Source: Microcaldota archaeon (GTDB lineage Archaea > Micrarchaeota > Micrarchaeia > Anstonellales > Bilamarchaeaceae). Taken from it: DNA of 39,210 nt. The notes under the pieces are model-generated. The model did not search any database. It saw only the letters and a list, made by a program, of their open reading frames with translations, and was not told the DNA's origin. The stretch's first letter is position 1, and every line of letters starts with the position of its first letter. Below are positions 1 to 8,473 of this stretch, piece by piece. Location: assembly GCA_016212505.1 (NCBI GenBank), contig JACRGB010000006.1, positions 1 to 39,210 on the forward strand, in the 5' to 3' direction. The position numbers were made by a program, and so were the translations under genes.

Positions 1-34
1 ACTGAGCAAAAATATTCCGGTAAAAATTAGATAC

Positions 35-127
35 TTAAGGGGAAAATCTGGCTTTTCCCCTTAACCCCTTACCATTTGTTGCGCTTTTACGACCCCACCT
101 TAGAAAAGGTGGGGATTAGCGCGCAAC
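35..127. other. Two consecutive strong hairpins at the left edge
   Basis: Positions 35-46 and 53-64 form a perfect 12-bp inverted repeat with a 6-nt loop. Positions 93-101 and 106-114 form a perfect 9-bp stem with a 4-nt loop, enclosed by a second stem of 78-84 with 121-127 (7 bp). The element lies just past the 3' end of the minus-strand gene at 178-585. It could be a structured RNA, a processing or termination element, or a protein-binding palindrome. No coding potential is evident in 1-177. Confidence 0.55.
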
Positions 128-177
128 CCGATTTATATTTTTTAGTTGTTTTTTATTTTTCTTTTAATTAGTAAAGA

Positions 178-585
178 TTATTGTGCACGTTCAAATTTCC
201 GAGCCCATTCGCCTAAAAGATCGGATCGGGCATGGAAAAGGATTGCCTGAACTTTTCCATCTTCAACGCTAATAGATACATCTGCAAGAGGAGGTTGCGT
301 TCGATCAGGTTTCCCACCAACTAGATTGCAATAATATAATTTACATTTGCTTGTACCACGGGGCAATTTATCAAGATCTACCTTACTGCCGCTTTCAAAA
401 GCGAGTTCGAGCCGAACATCTTGTAAAAATCTTACTAGTGCAGAATGAATTTGAGGACCATCCATGAAAAGATGGGTTAAAGTGCGATCTGCAGCTCTCC
501 AGTTTCTTGCAACATCAGCAGTGTGGCATCCAGCAGAAACATCTGGAAGTCTATATTTTAGTAAAGTTTTTCGTTCTACCGCCAT
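178..585 (-). CDS. Hypothetical protein, 135 aa
   Basis: I do not recognise this protein. It is soluble, with no signal peptide or membrane segment, and fairly rich in Arg and Asp. A middle segment contains KCKLYYCNLVGGKP, and the C-terminal half looks like alternating strands (LADVSISVEDGKVQAILFHA) followed by a helix. The ATG start is supported by an AT-rich TATA-like element at about 606-619, roughly 25-30 nt upstream, which implies a leaderless mRNA. It stands alone, with the hairpin element at 35-127 downstream and a lipoprotein gene upstream on the same strand. No function is proposed. Confidence 0.6.
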   Translation of the reverse strand: MAVERKTLLKYRLPDVSAGCHTADVARNWRAADRTLTHLFMDGPQIHSALVRFLQDVRLELAFESGSKVDLDKLPRGTSKCKLYYCNLVGGKPDRTQPPLADVSISVEDGKVQAILFHARSDLLGEWARKFERAQ

Positions 586-668
586 AAGGTTCTAATAAAC
601 AGAAGAATTTATATACACTCTTTTGTACGGTTTTTACAACTGATTTTTAGTTTAATTAAAGTTTTTGA

Positions 669-1253
669 TTACCCAAAAATCGATATCTGTGCCCAGTTCG
701 ATTCTTTTGTATATCCTGGAACAACTTTTTCTACAAAAATGCGATAGGTGTGGCCATCTGGACTGCGCCAGTAATCTGAAACTCCCGGGCAAATAAGGAG
801 CCTTGTTATTTCGCTTTGGTTTTCTGCATAACTTATGCTAAAGATCCCGCAAGCGGAATTTGTATCTGAATTAGTTGAAATATCATCAAGAAACAGTAAA
901 TATGGACCATCTCCAAAAACAAGGCCAGATTTTGGTTTGCTAGTCTTATTACTAGTTCCATTTTCAGGCTGGATAGGCTTACTTTCTCCTACGGAAATAA
1001 TATTGTCATTACCCATAGAAATGCTATCAGTTTGATTACTGCCTTCAGAAGATGGATTAGGCATCGTTAAATTGCCTGAAGAAACTACTTCAGAGCTGGT
1101 TGAATCAGGAGCTGAATTCGATTGATTTGCAGAAACATTTGCAGAAATTGTAGTGTTGATAGATAGGTTATTGTTCTGTTGTGGCGAATTAGTTTGTTGA
1201 CTGGTGCAACCAAAAAGTAAAATAGAAATCAATAATATAATGATAAAACGCAT
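669..1253 (-). CDS. Putative exported lipoprotein, 194 aa
   Basis: The N-terminus is a short signal peptide ending in a lipobox-like LLFGC (Cys at residue 16), so the mature protein is probably lipid-anchored outside the cytoplasmic membrane. Residues 17 to about 105 are a low-complexity Ser/Asn/Thr/Gln linker with many N-x-S/T sequons, as expected for an N-glycosylated archaeal surface protein. The C-terminal part (about 110-194) is more ordered, with two Cys (TNSACGIFSI and RLLICPG) that could form a disulfide. I recognise no catalytic motif. It is a single gene; a binding or surface role is inferred. Confidence 0.6.
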   Translation of the reverse strand: MRFIIILLISILLFGCTSQQTNSPQQNNNLSINTTISANVSANQSNSAPDSTSSEVVSSGNLTMPNPSSEGSNQTDSISMGNDNIISVGESKPIQPENGTSNKTSKPKSGLVFGDGPYLLFLDDISTNSDTNSACGIFSISYAENQSEITRLLICPGVSDYWRSPDGHTYRIFVEKVVPGYTKESNWAQISIFG

Positions 1254-1290
1254 AATATTAATTTAGTTTGAAGTTGATTTAAACTTATCA

Positions 1291-2163
1291 TTAAAAGACA
1301 GGGGGATTGACCCTATCAATAAATAGAGCACTTGCCACTCGTAGTAGTTGTGAATTCCTAATAAAATCTATTCCTGCATTTACTTTTTCTTCAAGCGCTA
1401 CATAAACCGAGGCAGGCGATTTTTTAGATAATCCCATTTCAGCTCGCTTTAGACGCTCAAGTTCTAAATACGCAGTCCCTGCTTTACTAACCACTTTTTT
1501 GCTTTCCAAATTAGCCACTGCAACTGCTATTGAATGAGCGGCAATAATTAGATTATCAACGAAAAGATGGGGGTCTGTACTTAGTAGAGCTACATTAGGT
1601 GCACAATATGGGGCTAAATCTAAACCACCAAGAAGAAGAGGTCTTTCAAAAGTTACTTGAGAACGACTTACGTATTGAAATAGTTTTATTGCATCAAGTG
1701 GCTCTTTGAGAGTAAAATCTATTCCAAGTAACTTACGGATAAGTTTTAAGGAGTCGAAGGATAAGGGAAATGGAAGAATTGAAAGGGGGCCTTGAGGCAA
1801 ACCATAATGATCTAAAATGAGGGCTGCGGTAGGATATGAGTTTACAAAATCTAGTGAAACTTGCATAGCAACAAAATCCACCGTGCCCACACCATTGCAC
1901 TCTTTTGCGATATCAAGACTCAAGCGTAAATTTTCAACATTTGGATCAAAAGAAATTTGAAATTTTTTAGACAATTTTGGATTAGGAGGGCTTACAAAGC
2001 GATCAGACCACATTCGATCTCCTACATAACGCGTAGTATATCCATTAGGATTGGTGGAAGATCCAGGTCGTTTAAATCCAGCCGAAGTTAATGCTGTTTC
2101 TAAAAATGGTAGTGCCCCTCTTGAGAGATAAAGTGTTCTAGGGCTTTGTTTAAGAGTAAACAT
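1291..2163 (-). CDS. Hypothetical protein, 290 aa
   Basis: This is an unrecognised soluble protein with no Walker, Rossmann, zinc or membrane signature visible. The N-terminal half reads as mixed alpha/beta (KKFQISFDPNVENLRLSLDI) and the C-terminal half (from about residue 200) is helical, with AAHSIAVAVANLESKKV and a Lys/Glu-rich helix near 235-265. The ATG start lies about 25 nt downstream of a TATA-like TTTTTAAATG (plus-strand positions about 2187-2196), consistent with a leaderless mRNA. It is one of several solitary minus-strand genes between the uvr genes. No function is proposed. Confidence 0.6.
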   Translation of the reverse strand: MFTLKQSPRTLYLSRGALPFLETALTSAGFKRPGSSTNPNGYTTRYVGDRMWSDRFVSPPNPKLSKKFQISFDPNVENLRLSLDIAKECNGVGTVDFVAMQVSLDFVNSYPTAALILDHYGLPQGPLSILPFPLSFDSLKLIRKLLGIDFTLKEPLDAIKLFQYVSRSQVTFERPLLLGGLDLAPYCAPNVALLSTDPHLFVDNLIIAAHSIAVAVANLESKKVVSKAGTAYLELERLKRAEMGLSKKSPASVYVALEEKVNAGIDFIRNSQLLRVASALFIDRVNPPVF

Positions 2164-2234
2164 ATGTGTATATCTGTAGAAACATGTTTTTAAATGCTTC
2201 AGACACTAAAGAATTTTTCCTCACACGAATTTAA

Positions 2235-5066
2235 TTAATGAGTTAAAACTTTTCTTAAATACTCGCCCGTGTAACTTCCTTTTGTTTTTGCTATTTCTTC
2301 AGGGACTCCTTGTGCAACGATTTTTCCACCGCCATCTCCTCCTTCTGGGCCAAGATCAATAATCCAGTCAGCGCTCTTTAGCACATCAAGATTATGCTCA
2401 ATGACAATGACTGAATTTCCTTTATCAACTAACCTGCCAAGGACGCTTAGCAGCTTATTGACATCTTCAAAGTGAAGACCGGTCGTAGGTTCATCTAAAA
2501 TATAGAGAGTTCTTCCTGTGGCCCTTTTCGAGAGCTCTGTTGCCAGTTTGACTCTTTGTGCTTCTCCTCCAGATAAAGTTGTTGCAGGCTGACCAAGTTT
2601 TATGTAACCCAAACCAACATCTTTGATAGTATCAAGCTTATGGCGAATAGAGGGGATATTTTGGAAGAAGTCCAATGCTTCTTCCACTGACATATCCAGA
2701 ACATCAGAAATATTCTTCCCCTTATATTGGATCTCGAGGGTCGAGGAATCGTAGCGTTTACTCTTGCAAACTTCGCAGGGAACATAGACATCGGCCAGGA
2801 AATGCATTTCAATCTTTATTAGCCCATCTCCCTCGCAATTTTCGCATCTTCCTTTTGCTACATTGAATGAAAACCTGCCCGCATCATAACCACGCGCTTT
2901 TGATTCTGGGGTGCTGGCAAAAAGATCACGAATTGGGGTGAAAACTCCAATATAGGTTGCTGGATTTGACCGGGGGGTTCTTCCTATTGGACTTTGATCT
3001 ACTTCTATTATTTTGTCCAAATTATTTACTCCTTTGATTAGTTTGCATTTTCCTTCAGAAAGTTTTGAACCATTCAATAAGTTGGAGAGGACTGGAAATA
3101 GCGTCTGGGAAATGAGCGAGGACTTGCCAGAACCTGAAACTCCACTTATGCAAGTTAAAGTACCAAGAGGAAATTCCACATCGAGCGCTTTGAGATTGTT
3201 TTCACTGACACCAAGAAGTTCAAGTTTCCCAGTAGGTTTTTTCCTTGCTTTTGGTAAAGGAATCGAAGTTCGGCCAGAAAGATATGCACCGGTTATTGAT
3301 TTTTTTGATTTAATTATATCTTGTGCTGTTCCTGAAGCTACTATTTCTCCGCCTAATCTTCCAGCACCTGGTCCCATATCAATAAGAAAATCTGCTTCGC
3401 GCATGGTTTCTTCATCATGTTCAACTACAACTAAGGTATTTCCCAAATCCCGTAAGCGCTTTAGGGTACCCAGAAGTTTGGCATTATCCCTTTGGTGAAG
3501 GCCGATCGATGGCTCGTCCAGAACATAAATTATTCCGGTTAAGTTCGAACCGATTTGTGTGGCCAAACGTATGCGCTGGGATTCTCCACCAGAAAGTGTC
3601 GAGCTCTCACGGGCCAAAGTCAAGTAGTTAAGGCCGACATTTTCCAAAAATTCCAATCTTCCTTTGATTTCTTTTAAGATTGGGGAAGAAATCATTTTTT
3701 CGCTATCTTTTAGCTTCAGGGATTCTAAGGATTCCTTGGCTTTGCTAATTGAAAGTTCGCAAACGTCCATTATATTTTTTGTACCAACCAAAACGGCCAG
3801 AATTTCTTCCTTGAGCCGCTTTCCATTGCATTTTGGGCAGAGTTTTTCCCGCATGAATTTTGAAATTTCTTCCTTTCTTCCATCGGATTCAGTCTGATGG
3901 TAAAGCCGCTCGAGTTGGGGAATAACTCCTTCAAATTTTCCTTCATATTCGTAAGTGCTGCCTTTTTTGCTCTCATATTTGAATTTCATTTTATCCTTGC
4001 TGCCATGAAGCAGAAGATCTAGCTTTTCCTTTGGAACTTTGGATACCGGAATATTGAGGTTGATTCCGTAGTTTGATGCAACATCTCTAACTTGCTGGTT
4101 TCTCCAGCCGCCTTCCATCAAACGGTTGTAGCAGGAGATTGCTCCCTGTAAAATTGAAAGGGATTTATCCGGAATTATCAGATCCGGGTCGAATTCCATC
4201 TTGAACCCTAATCCGTGGCATTCAATACATGCCCCAAATGGAGAATTGAATGAAAAATCTCTTGGCTGAAGTTCGCCTAAAGAAATTCCATGCTCAGGGC
4301 AGGCATTTTTCATCGAATAAAGACGCTCTTCTTTGCCATTTTTAGCAATTAGCAAACCTTTTCCTTCTTTCATTGCAGCTTCAATTGCTTCAAATAGTCT
4401 TGTTTTGTTATCTGGTTTTAACATAACTGAATCAATTAGCGCAAGAATAGTTTGCTTTTTGTTTTTATCAAGTTTGGGCGTAGCGTCTTTTTCATTTAGA
4501 TCGATCAATTCGGAATTAACATAAACTTTGTATAGCCCTGCTTTCTTTAGATTTTCAAATTCTTTTTCGAATCTTCCTTTTTCCCCTCTTGCAATTGGCG
4601 CAAGTACTTCTATTTTGCTATTTGACCATAGCGACATAAAATTTGCTGCAATTTCATCAGTTGTTTGCTTTGAAATTGGTTTTTTGCAGATTGGACAGTG
4701 GGCAATACCAATTCTTGCGTACAAAAGACGCAAGTAGTCGTAGATTTCAGTTACTGTACCAACTGTCGAACGCGGGTTTCTTGAAGTTGTTTTTTGATCG
4801 ATCGAAATTGCTGGCGAAAGGCCTTCAATTGAATCCACATCGGGTTTGTTCATCAGTCCCAAAAACTGCCTTGCGTAAGCGGATAAGGATTCGACATATC
4901 TCCTTTGGCCTTCTGCATATAGGGTGTCGAACGCAAGGGTGGATTTGCCAGAACCAGAAAGCCCGGTAATGACAGTAATCTTGCCTCGCGGTATCGAAAC
5001 ACTGACATTTTTGAGATTATGTTCTCTGGCTCCACGAATTGTTATTTTATCTTCTATTGAGATCAC
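2235..5066 (-). CDS. uvrA: UvrA, excinuclease ABC subunit A
   Basis: This is the damage-sensing ATPase of nucleotide excision repair; UvrA dimers scan DNA and load UvrB. It has the typical UvrA layout: an N-terminal GAREHNLKN, a first Walker A (GLSGSGKST near residue 40), YVESLSAYARQFLG, zinc-binding Cys pairs (CPICKKP, CPKCNGKR, CENCEGDG with CEVCKSKR), two LSGGE signatures (TLSGGESQRIRLA and TLSGGEAQRVKLA) and Walker B motifs with DEPSIGLH and DEPTTGLH. Length (about 943 aa) is normal. The start is uncertain. The reading frame is open to a TTG at 5102, but a TATA-like element at about 5103-5114 puts transcription start near 5085. GTG at 5066 overlaps the GGTG ribosome-binding motif itself, and ATA at 5057, six nt after that motif, would give the family-like N-terminus M-EDKITIRGAREHN. 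Confidence 0.97.
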   Translation of the reverse strand: MISIEDKITIRGAREHNLKNVSVSIPRGKITVITGLSGSGKSTLAFDTLYAEGQRRYVESLSAYARQFLGLMNKPDVDSIEGLSPAISIDQKTTSRNPRSTVGTVTEIYDYLRLLYARIGIAHCPICKKPISKQTTDEIAANFMSLWSNSKIEVLAPIARGEKGRFEKEFENLKKAGLYKVYVNSELIDLNEKDATPKLDKNKKQTILALIDSVMLKPDNKTRLFEAIEAAMKEGKGLLIAKNGKEERLYSMKNACPEHGISLGELQPRDFSFNSPFGACIECHGLGFKMEFDPDLIIPDKSLSILQGAISCYNRLMEGGWRNQQVRDVASNYGINLNIPVSKVPKEKLDLLLHGSKDKMKFKYESKKGSTYEYEGKFEGVIPQLERLYHQTESDGRKEEISKFMREKLCPKCNGKRLKEEILAVLVGTKNIMDVCELSISKAKESLESLKLKDSEKMISSPILKEIKGRLEFLENVGLNYLTLARESSTLSGGESQRIRLATQIGSNLTGIIYVLDEPSIGLHQRDNAKLLGTLKRLRDLGNTLVVVEHDEETMREADFLIDMGPGAGRLGGEIVASGTAQDIIKSKKSITGAYLSGRTSIPLPKARKKPTGKLELLGVSENNLKALDVEFPLGTLTCISGVSGSGKSSLISQTLFPVLSNLLNGSKLSEGKCKLIKGVNNLDKIIEVDQSPIGRTPRSNPATYIGVFTPIRDLFASTPESKARGYDAGRFSFNVAKGRCENCEGDGLIKIEMHFLADVYVPCEVCKSKRYDSSTLEIQYKGKNISDVLDMSVEEALDFFQNIPSIRHKLDTIKDVGLGYIKLGQPATTLSGGEAQRVKLATELSKRATGRTLYILDEPTTGLHFEDVNKLLSVLGRLVDKGNSVIVIEHNLDVLKSADWIIDLGPEGGDGGGKIVAQGVPEEIAKTKGSYTGEYLRKVLTH

Positions 5067-5161
5067 CTTAACTATCAAAAAATGGCAAGGTAAAGATAGC
5101 AAATAATATATTTATGGATTACGGTGGAAGCAAAAAATCGATTTTTCAAAAGTCTAAGCAT

Positions 5162-6874
5162 TTACCCCATCAGACGAGTTAGGGGTATTCTGGTTTCTTT
5201 TCCAGAAGCAACACCAAGTGCAATTCGACGACTGGCATCCCGTGCCAGCTTACCAGCTTCAGCTCTGAAATCAATATCAGTACCCCGACCATCTGGATAA
5301 ATTCTAGCCTCAACAGTTTTCTGACGCAAAGGGTGCATATCAAAGCCTAAGACAGCCAGAGGCTGACCAGTTGCTCCAGTAACCGTAACCATAAATGGCT
5401 CATTAGGCAATTGAGTCAATCCCATAAGTGCGAAACTGGCATGAAGTTTGGCAAAAGATTCTTTTGGAATACCAATTTCATCTCCTGAACTTTCAGTCGG
5501 AGGACGGATTTCTCCGCTTGTAGGAAGCTTGACTAAAGAAGGCAAAGTAGCAGGGGAAGCATTTGATAAAGTAACTAGGTGCAGAATCTGGCTACTTCCT
5601 TCTATTTTCTTGCGTACACGGGCACTTTCATCTGATGGCAAGTCAATAAAAACATCATCTGGCAGTTCTACATGAATCTGGCCATGCTCTTGGAGTTGTA
5701 ATCCTTTTCTTTCCAAGATAGATACTGCACCTTCCAACAAGGCATGACGAATAGAATAAGTGAGCAGGATGTGGGAATCTTCAGGTAAGACTCTGTGCAA
5801 CTCTTCCAACAGATGGTTGAGCCGTACTTCGTCTAGGCGATGAATACTTTGCACAACCGCAATCACGCCTGCGGAGGCTCCTAGGCCAATCTTGAGCGCA
5901 GTGCTAGGTTCAAAATCATTGAGATCAACATAACGCATGGGCAAGCTGCAATGTTCCATGGCCAATGCCCGCGCTAGGGGCCTTGGATAAAGAGAAGCTT
6001 CCCATACTTGCCTGGTTTGGGCAAATACATCAGAAAATACTCTTGCAATTGCCAGCATTTCCCTAAAGGCCCAGAGGTCAGTAAGATGCTGCTCGAACAA
6101 CGCTCTTATGGCAGGCGTTCTTTCTTTTCTTTCCAAAGCCAGCTCCAGTGCCTGATCTACGGTAATGCCTTGATTTTTGGCCAAAGCAGTAAAAAGAATA
6201 GGATTGGTTTTAAGGCGAGATGATACGAGGTAGTCACTGCAACCAATTGCCGCTGCTAGGGACCAGCTCTTAGGCAGGCCTTTGAAATTATCTATTGCGG
6301 GGTTAATTATTTCTTCATCAAAACGTGCATATAAACGAGCAAGTAGAATTTTATTGTTTTGACATATGGAAGTCAGACTGCTGCGTTTGGCTATTTGTTT
6401 CTTTAGCTTATCAGCACTCAGATCATTGATATACTCAAGGCCTTTTAGAGTTAGTTTTTCCTGGAGAGAAGGATTGGATTCAAAGCAAGACTTAATGATG
6501 AGCCTGCCACAACGAATTGCTTTGGCTACAGATTCCATAGTAGGTATGCCTTTGAAATTATCTATTGCAGGCTGGATTATCTCTTTATCAAAACGGCAGT
6601 GTATACGGGCAAGTAGAACCTTATTGTCCTTACAGACAACTGACAAACCACCTGACTTGGCGGTTTGTTTCTTTAACTCGCCAGTACTCAGACTATCAAT
6701 ATATTCAAGACCTTTTTGATTTAGTTTGTCCTGAAGATAAGGGGGGGTTTTGAGGAGAGGTGACACAAGAGTATGATCACAACCAAGAATCTTGGCCAGC
6801 GACCTTACAGTAGGGATGCCTCGGAATTTTTCAATAGCCTCCATAAGGTCATTAATAGTAAGGTTACGTGCCAT
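5162..6874 (-). CDS. Repeat protein with HTH-like modules and a possible methyltransferase-like middle, 570 aa
   Basis: Residues about 17-235 hold two full and one partial copy of a 90-residue repeat. Each copy starts with F-K/R-G-I/L-P and a helix-turn-helix-like SLAKILGCDHTLVS, then KGLEYIxxLS, LKKQ, and NKxLLARxxxRFDxEII. The copies are also close at DNA level (near 6281 and 6550), pointing to recent internal duplication. Residues about 320-400 contain ALKIGLGASAGVIAVVQSI and VLPEDSHILLTYSIRHAL, which resemble the late strands of a class I methyltransferase fold, but no clear SAM-binding glycine motif is visible. The C-terminal 130 residues are unrecognised. It stands alone between uvrA and the channel gene. 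DNA binding through the repeats is plausible but inferred. Confidence 0.6.
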   Translation of the reverse strand: MARNLTINDLMEAIEKFRGIPTVRSLAKILGCDHTLVSPLLKTPPYLQDKLNQKGLEYIDSLSTGELKKQTAKSGGLSVVCKDNKVLLARIHCRFDKEIIQPAIDNFKGIPTMESVAKAIRCGRLIIKSCFESNPSLQEKLTLKGLEYINDLSADKLKKQIAKRSSLTSICQNNKILLARLYARFDEEIINPAIDNFKGLPKSWSLAAAIGCSDYLVSSRLKTNPILFTALAKNQGITVDQALELALERKERTPAIRALFEQHLTDLWAFREMLAIARVFSDVFAQTRQVWEASLYPRPLARALAMEHCSLPMRYVDLNDFEPSTALKIGLGASAGVIAVVQSIHRLDEVRLNHLLEELHRVLPEDSHILLTYSIRHALLEGAVSILERKGLQLQEHGQIHVELPDDVFIDLPSDESARVRKKIEGSSQILHLVTLSNASPATLPSLVKLPTSGEIRPPTESSGDEIGIPKESFAKLHASFALMGLTQLPNEPFMVTVTGATGQPLAVLGFDMHPLRQKTVEARIYPDGRGTDIDFRAEAGKLARDASRRIALGVASGKETRIPLTRLMG

Positions 6875-6974
6875 TCTATCGTTATATATTATGGTTATTT
6901 GTATATAAAAAGGTTTCTGTTTCTATTCAGTTTACAAACTTGATCAAAGGTCATCTAATTAACGAAACAAGACA

Positions 6975-6988
6975 ACTATAAATATATT
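6975..6988 (+). promoter_or_regulatory. TATA-like promoter element for the TMEM175-type gene
   Basis: CTATAAATATATTT lies about 25-30 nt upstream of the ATG at 7008. A purine-rich AAAGGAG at about 6998-7004 sits just before the start and may act as a ribosome binding site if the mRNA has a short leader. Confidence 0.45.
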
Positions 6989-7007
6989 TCCGATACTAAA
7001 GGAGATT

Positions 7008-7631
7008 ATGGAAAGCGAGGAACTGGGAGTAAATCGGTTGGAAACATTCGTAGATGCGATACTTGCCATTGCAATGACCATTCTTGTTTTGGACTTAAGA
7101 GTGCCAGAACTTGCAGGGGAATTAGTTCATTCTGAATTGGCACCAAAACTTATGGAGATGGTCCCGAACATCATTGCATACATCATCAGTTTTGTCATGC
7201 TCGGGGTTTACTGGATTGGGCATTACAATGTCGCAAAGGCAGTAAAGCGGGTGGACCGGACGCTTTTATGGCTAAATATTGGTTATCTTGCAGTAGTCGT
7301 ACTCGTACCATTTTCAACAGCGCTATTATCGCGCTATGGAACCGAACAGGTCGCCCACATAGTATACGGGGCAAACCTCATGCTGATAGGTGCTTTTGCA
7401 TATCTCCAGTGGGATCATGCCACCAGTAAAGGGCTTGTTGCCAGTTCCACTCCGACCATCTTAATTAAGTCAGTAAAAGAAAGGATCATTGCAATTCCGG
7501 CAATATGCACTTTTGCAATTATTATCTCCTACTTTAATACAACTTTGAGCTTGCTAGTTTACATGATAATCCCGATTTATGCGATATTACCTAATCCAGT
7601 TGATGAGTACTGGACGAAAATAGATAAATGA
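7008..7631 (+). CDS. TMEM175/DUF1211-family membrane protein, putative potassium channel
   Basis: Six hydrophobic segments are spread over 207 aa. The first carries the family signature as ETFVDAILAIAMTILVLDL, matching the F-S-D-A/G...AI-x-x-T-x-L-V-L-D/E consensus, with Val in place of the usual Ser. Bacterial members of this length form tetrameric K+ channels in the cytoplasmic membrane. The loop after segment 2 contains GVYWIGHYNVAKAVKRVDR, also typical of the family. The gene converges with the VanX-like gene (12 bp between stops). Family assignment is fairly secure; ion selectivity is inferred from family knowledge. Confidence 0.8.
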   Translation: MESEELGVNRLETFVDAILAIAMTILVLDLRVPELAGELVHSELAPKLMEMVPNIIAYIISFVMLGVYWIGHYNVAKAVKRVDRTLLWLNIGYLAVVVLVPFSTALLSRYGTEQVAHIVYGANLMLIGAFAYLQWDHATSKGLVASSTPTILIKSVKERIIAIPAICTFAIIISYFNTTLSLLVYMIIPIYAILPNPVDEYWTKIDK

Positions 7632-7643
7632 TTAACAGAAAAT

Positions 7644-8423
7644 TTATTCAATAGGATTTTTATAAGATTTAGAGGGCAAACGAAAATCAGTAAAATGCCA
7701 CCATTCAAGATTGGGTATATCATTGCCAGAAGTTTTGCTTTTCTTGACCTCACCATGTTCATCTTTATTATAAGGTTGAAAACCAGCAGAGCCCATAGCA
7801 TCTTGCAGGATCTGCCTCAGTTCAGCAGCAGAACGTTTAGAGTCAACATGGTATCTTCCATCTAAGGCCCATTTATCATCTGCACTAGTATGTGGACGAC
7901 TTCTATCAAAATGAGCATTTTTATTAAATTCATCAAATACCGAGCCCATCCATACTTCACGGCCATCCAACGTAGCCAGAGTTAAATCAATATTTCTTCC
8001 GCTATTGTGTCCAGATTTTTCTGCAACATATGGACCAACCCAATCATTATGACCATTATCTCTTGCGTATCTCACCATATCCAAAGATGCTTGAGCCGGT
8101 CGATAGCCATCCTTAATGAGTAATTGAAGACCGAATTGTTTCAAATATTTATTCACTTCAATAAGCTTGTCTATGGTTAATGGAGAAGCACATGCTTTTG
8201 AAGCAGCATAACCATCTAGAATTTTACCAGTAAAATTTCTTGAACTTGCATAAACTGGATCTACGAGAATTGGCGAACCTTTTTGTCGCGAATACTCTAC
8301 AATATCAGTAAAAGGAGTTGGTTTTGGAGCTACAACTGAAGCTCTTGTCGGAGTTTGAGCTAAACGAAATTTTTTATCAGGTTCCTCTTTAGTAACTGGT
8401 CCTGAATATTGAAATATTAACAT
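7644..8423 (-). CDS. VanX/DdpX-like D-alanyl-D-alanine dipeptidase (M15 metallopeptidase)
   Basis: The zinc site of the M15D family is intact: S-G-H-N-S-G-R-N-I-D (His139, Asp146) matches SxHxxGxAxD, and E-W-W-H (Glu240, His243) supplies the catalytic base and third ligand. Arg108 in KDGYRP matches the substrate-binding Arg. In bacteria these enzymes hydrolyse D-Ala-D-Ala dipeptide from peptidoglycan metabolism. The first 45 residues are a Pro/Thr-rich extension without a convincing signal peptide, so it is probably cytoplasmic. Length (259 aa) is slightly above the usual 190-230. It is transcribed divergently from uvrB, sharing one TATA region. An archaeon without murein should not need it, so its substrate is open; acquisition from bacteria is inferred. 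Confidence 0.85.
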   Translation of the reverse strand: MLIFQYSGPVTKEEPDKKFRLAQTPTRASVVAPKPTPFTDIVEYSRQKGSPILVDPVYASSRNFTGKILDGYAASKACASPLTIDKLIEVNKYLKQFGLQLLIKDGYRPAQASLDMVRYARDNGHNDWVGPYVAEKSGHNSGRNIDLTLATLDGREVWMGSVFDEFNKNAHFDRSRPHTSADDKWALDGRYHVDSKRSAAELRQILQDAMGSAGFQPYNKDEHGEVKKSKTSGNDIPNLEWWHFTDFRLPSKSYKNPIE

Positions 8424-8440
8424 AAATGGATGATTAAATC

Positions 8441-8453
8441 AAATATATTTAAA
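8441..8453. promoter_or_regulatory. Shared TATA region between the VanX-like gene and uvrB
   Basis: A near-palindromic AAATATATTTAAAA lies about 25 nt from the ATG at 8423 on the minus strand and about 25 nt from the ATG at 8474 on the plus strand. One TATA region may therefore serve both leaderless genes. It also argues against the upstream ATG at 8459 as the uvrB start, since that codon is too close to the element. Confidence 0.5.
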
Positions 8454-8473
8454 AGCATATGAGAAATCTTATA

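Noticed and set aside
3013-3498. 161-codon plus-strand frame inside uvrA, and similar frames at 3664-3897, 4333-4524 and 4643-4969
   Set aside because: They are antisense shadows of the conserved uvrA gene.
6278-6640. CRISPR-like or transposon repeat
   Set aside because: The two near-identical DNA stretches are in phase within one gene, 270 nt apart, and encode protein repeats; there are no spacers.
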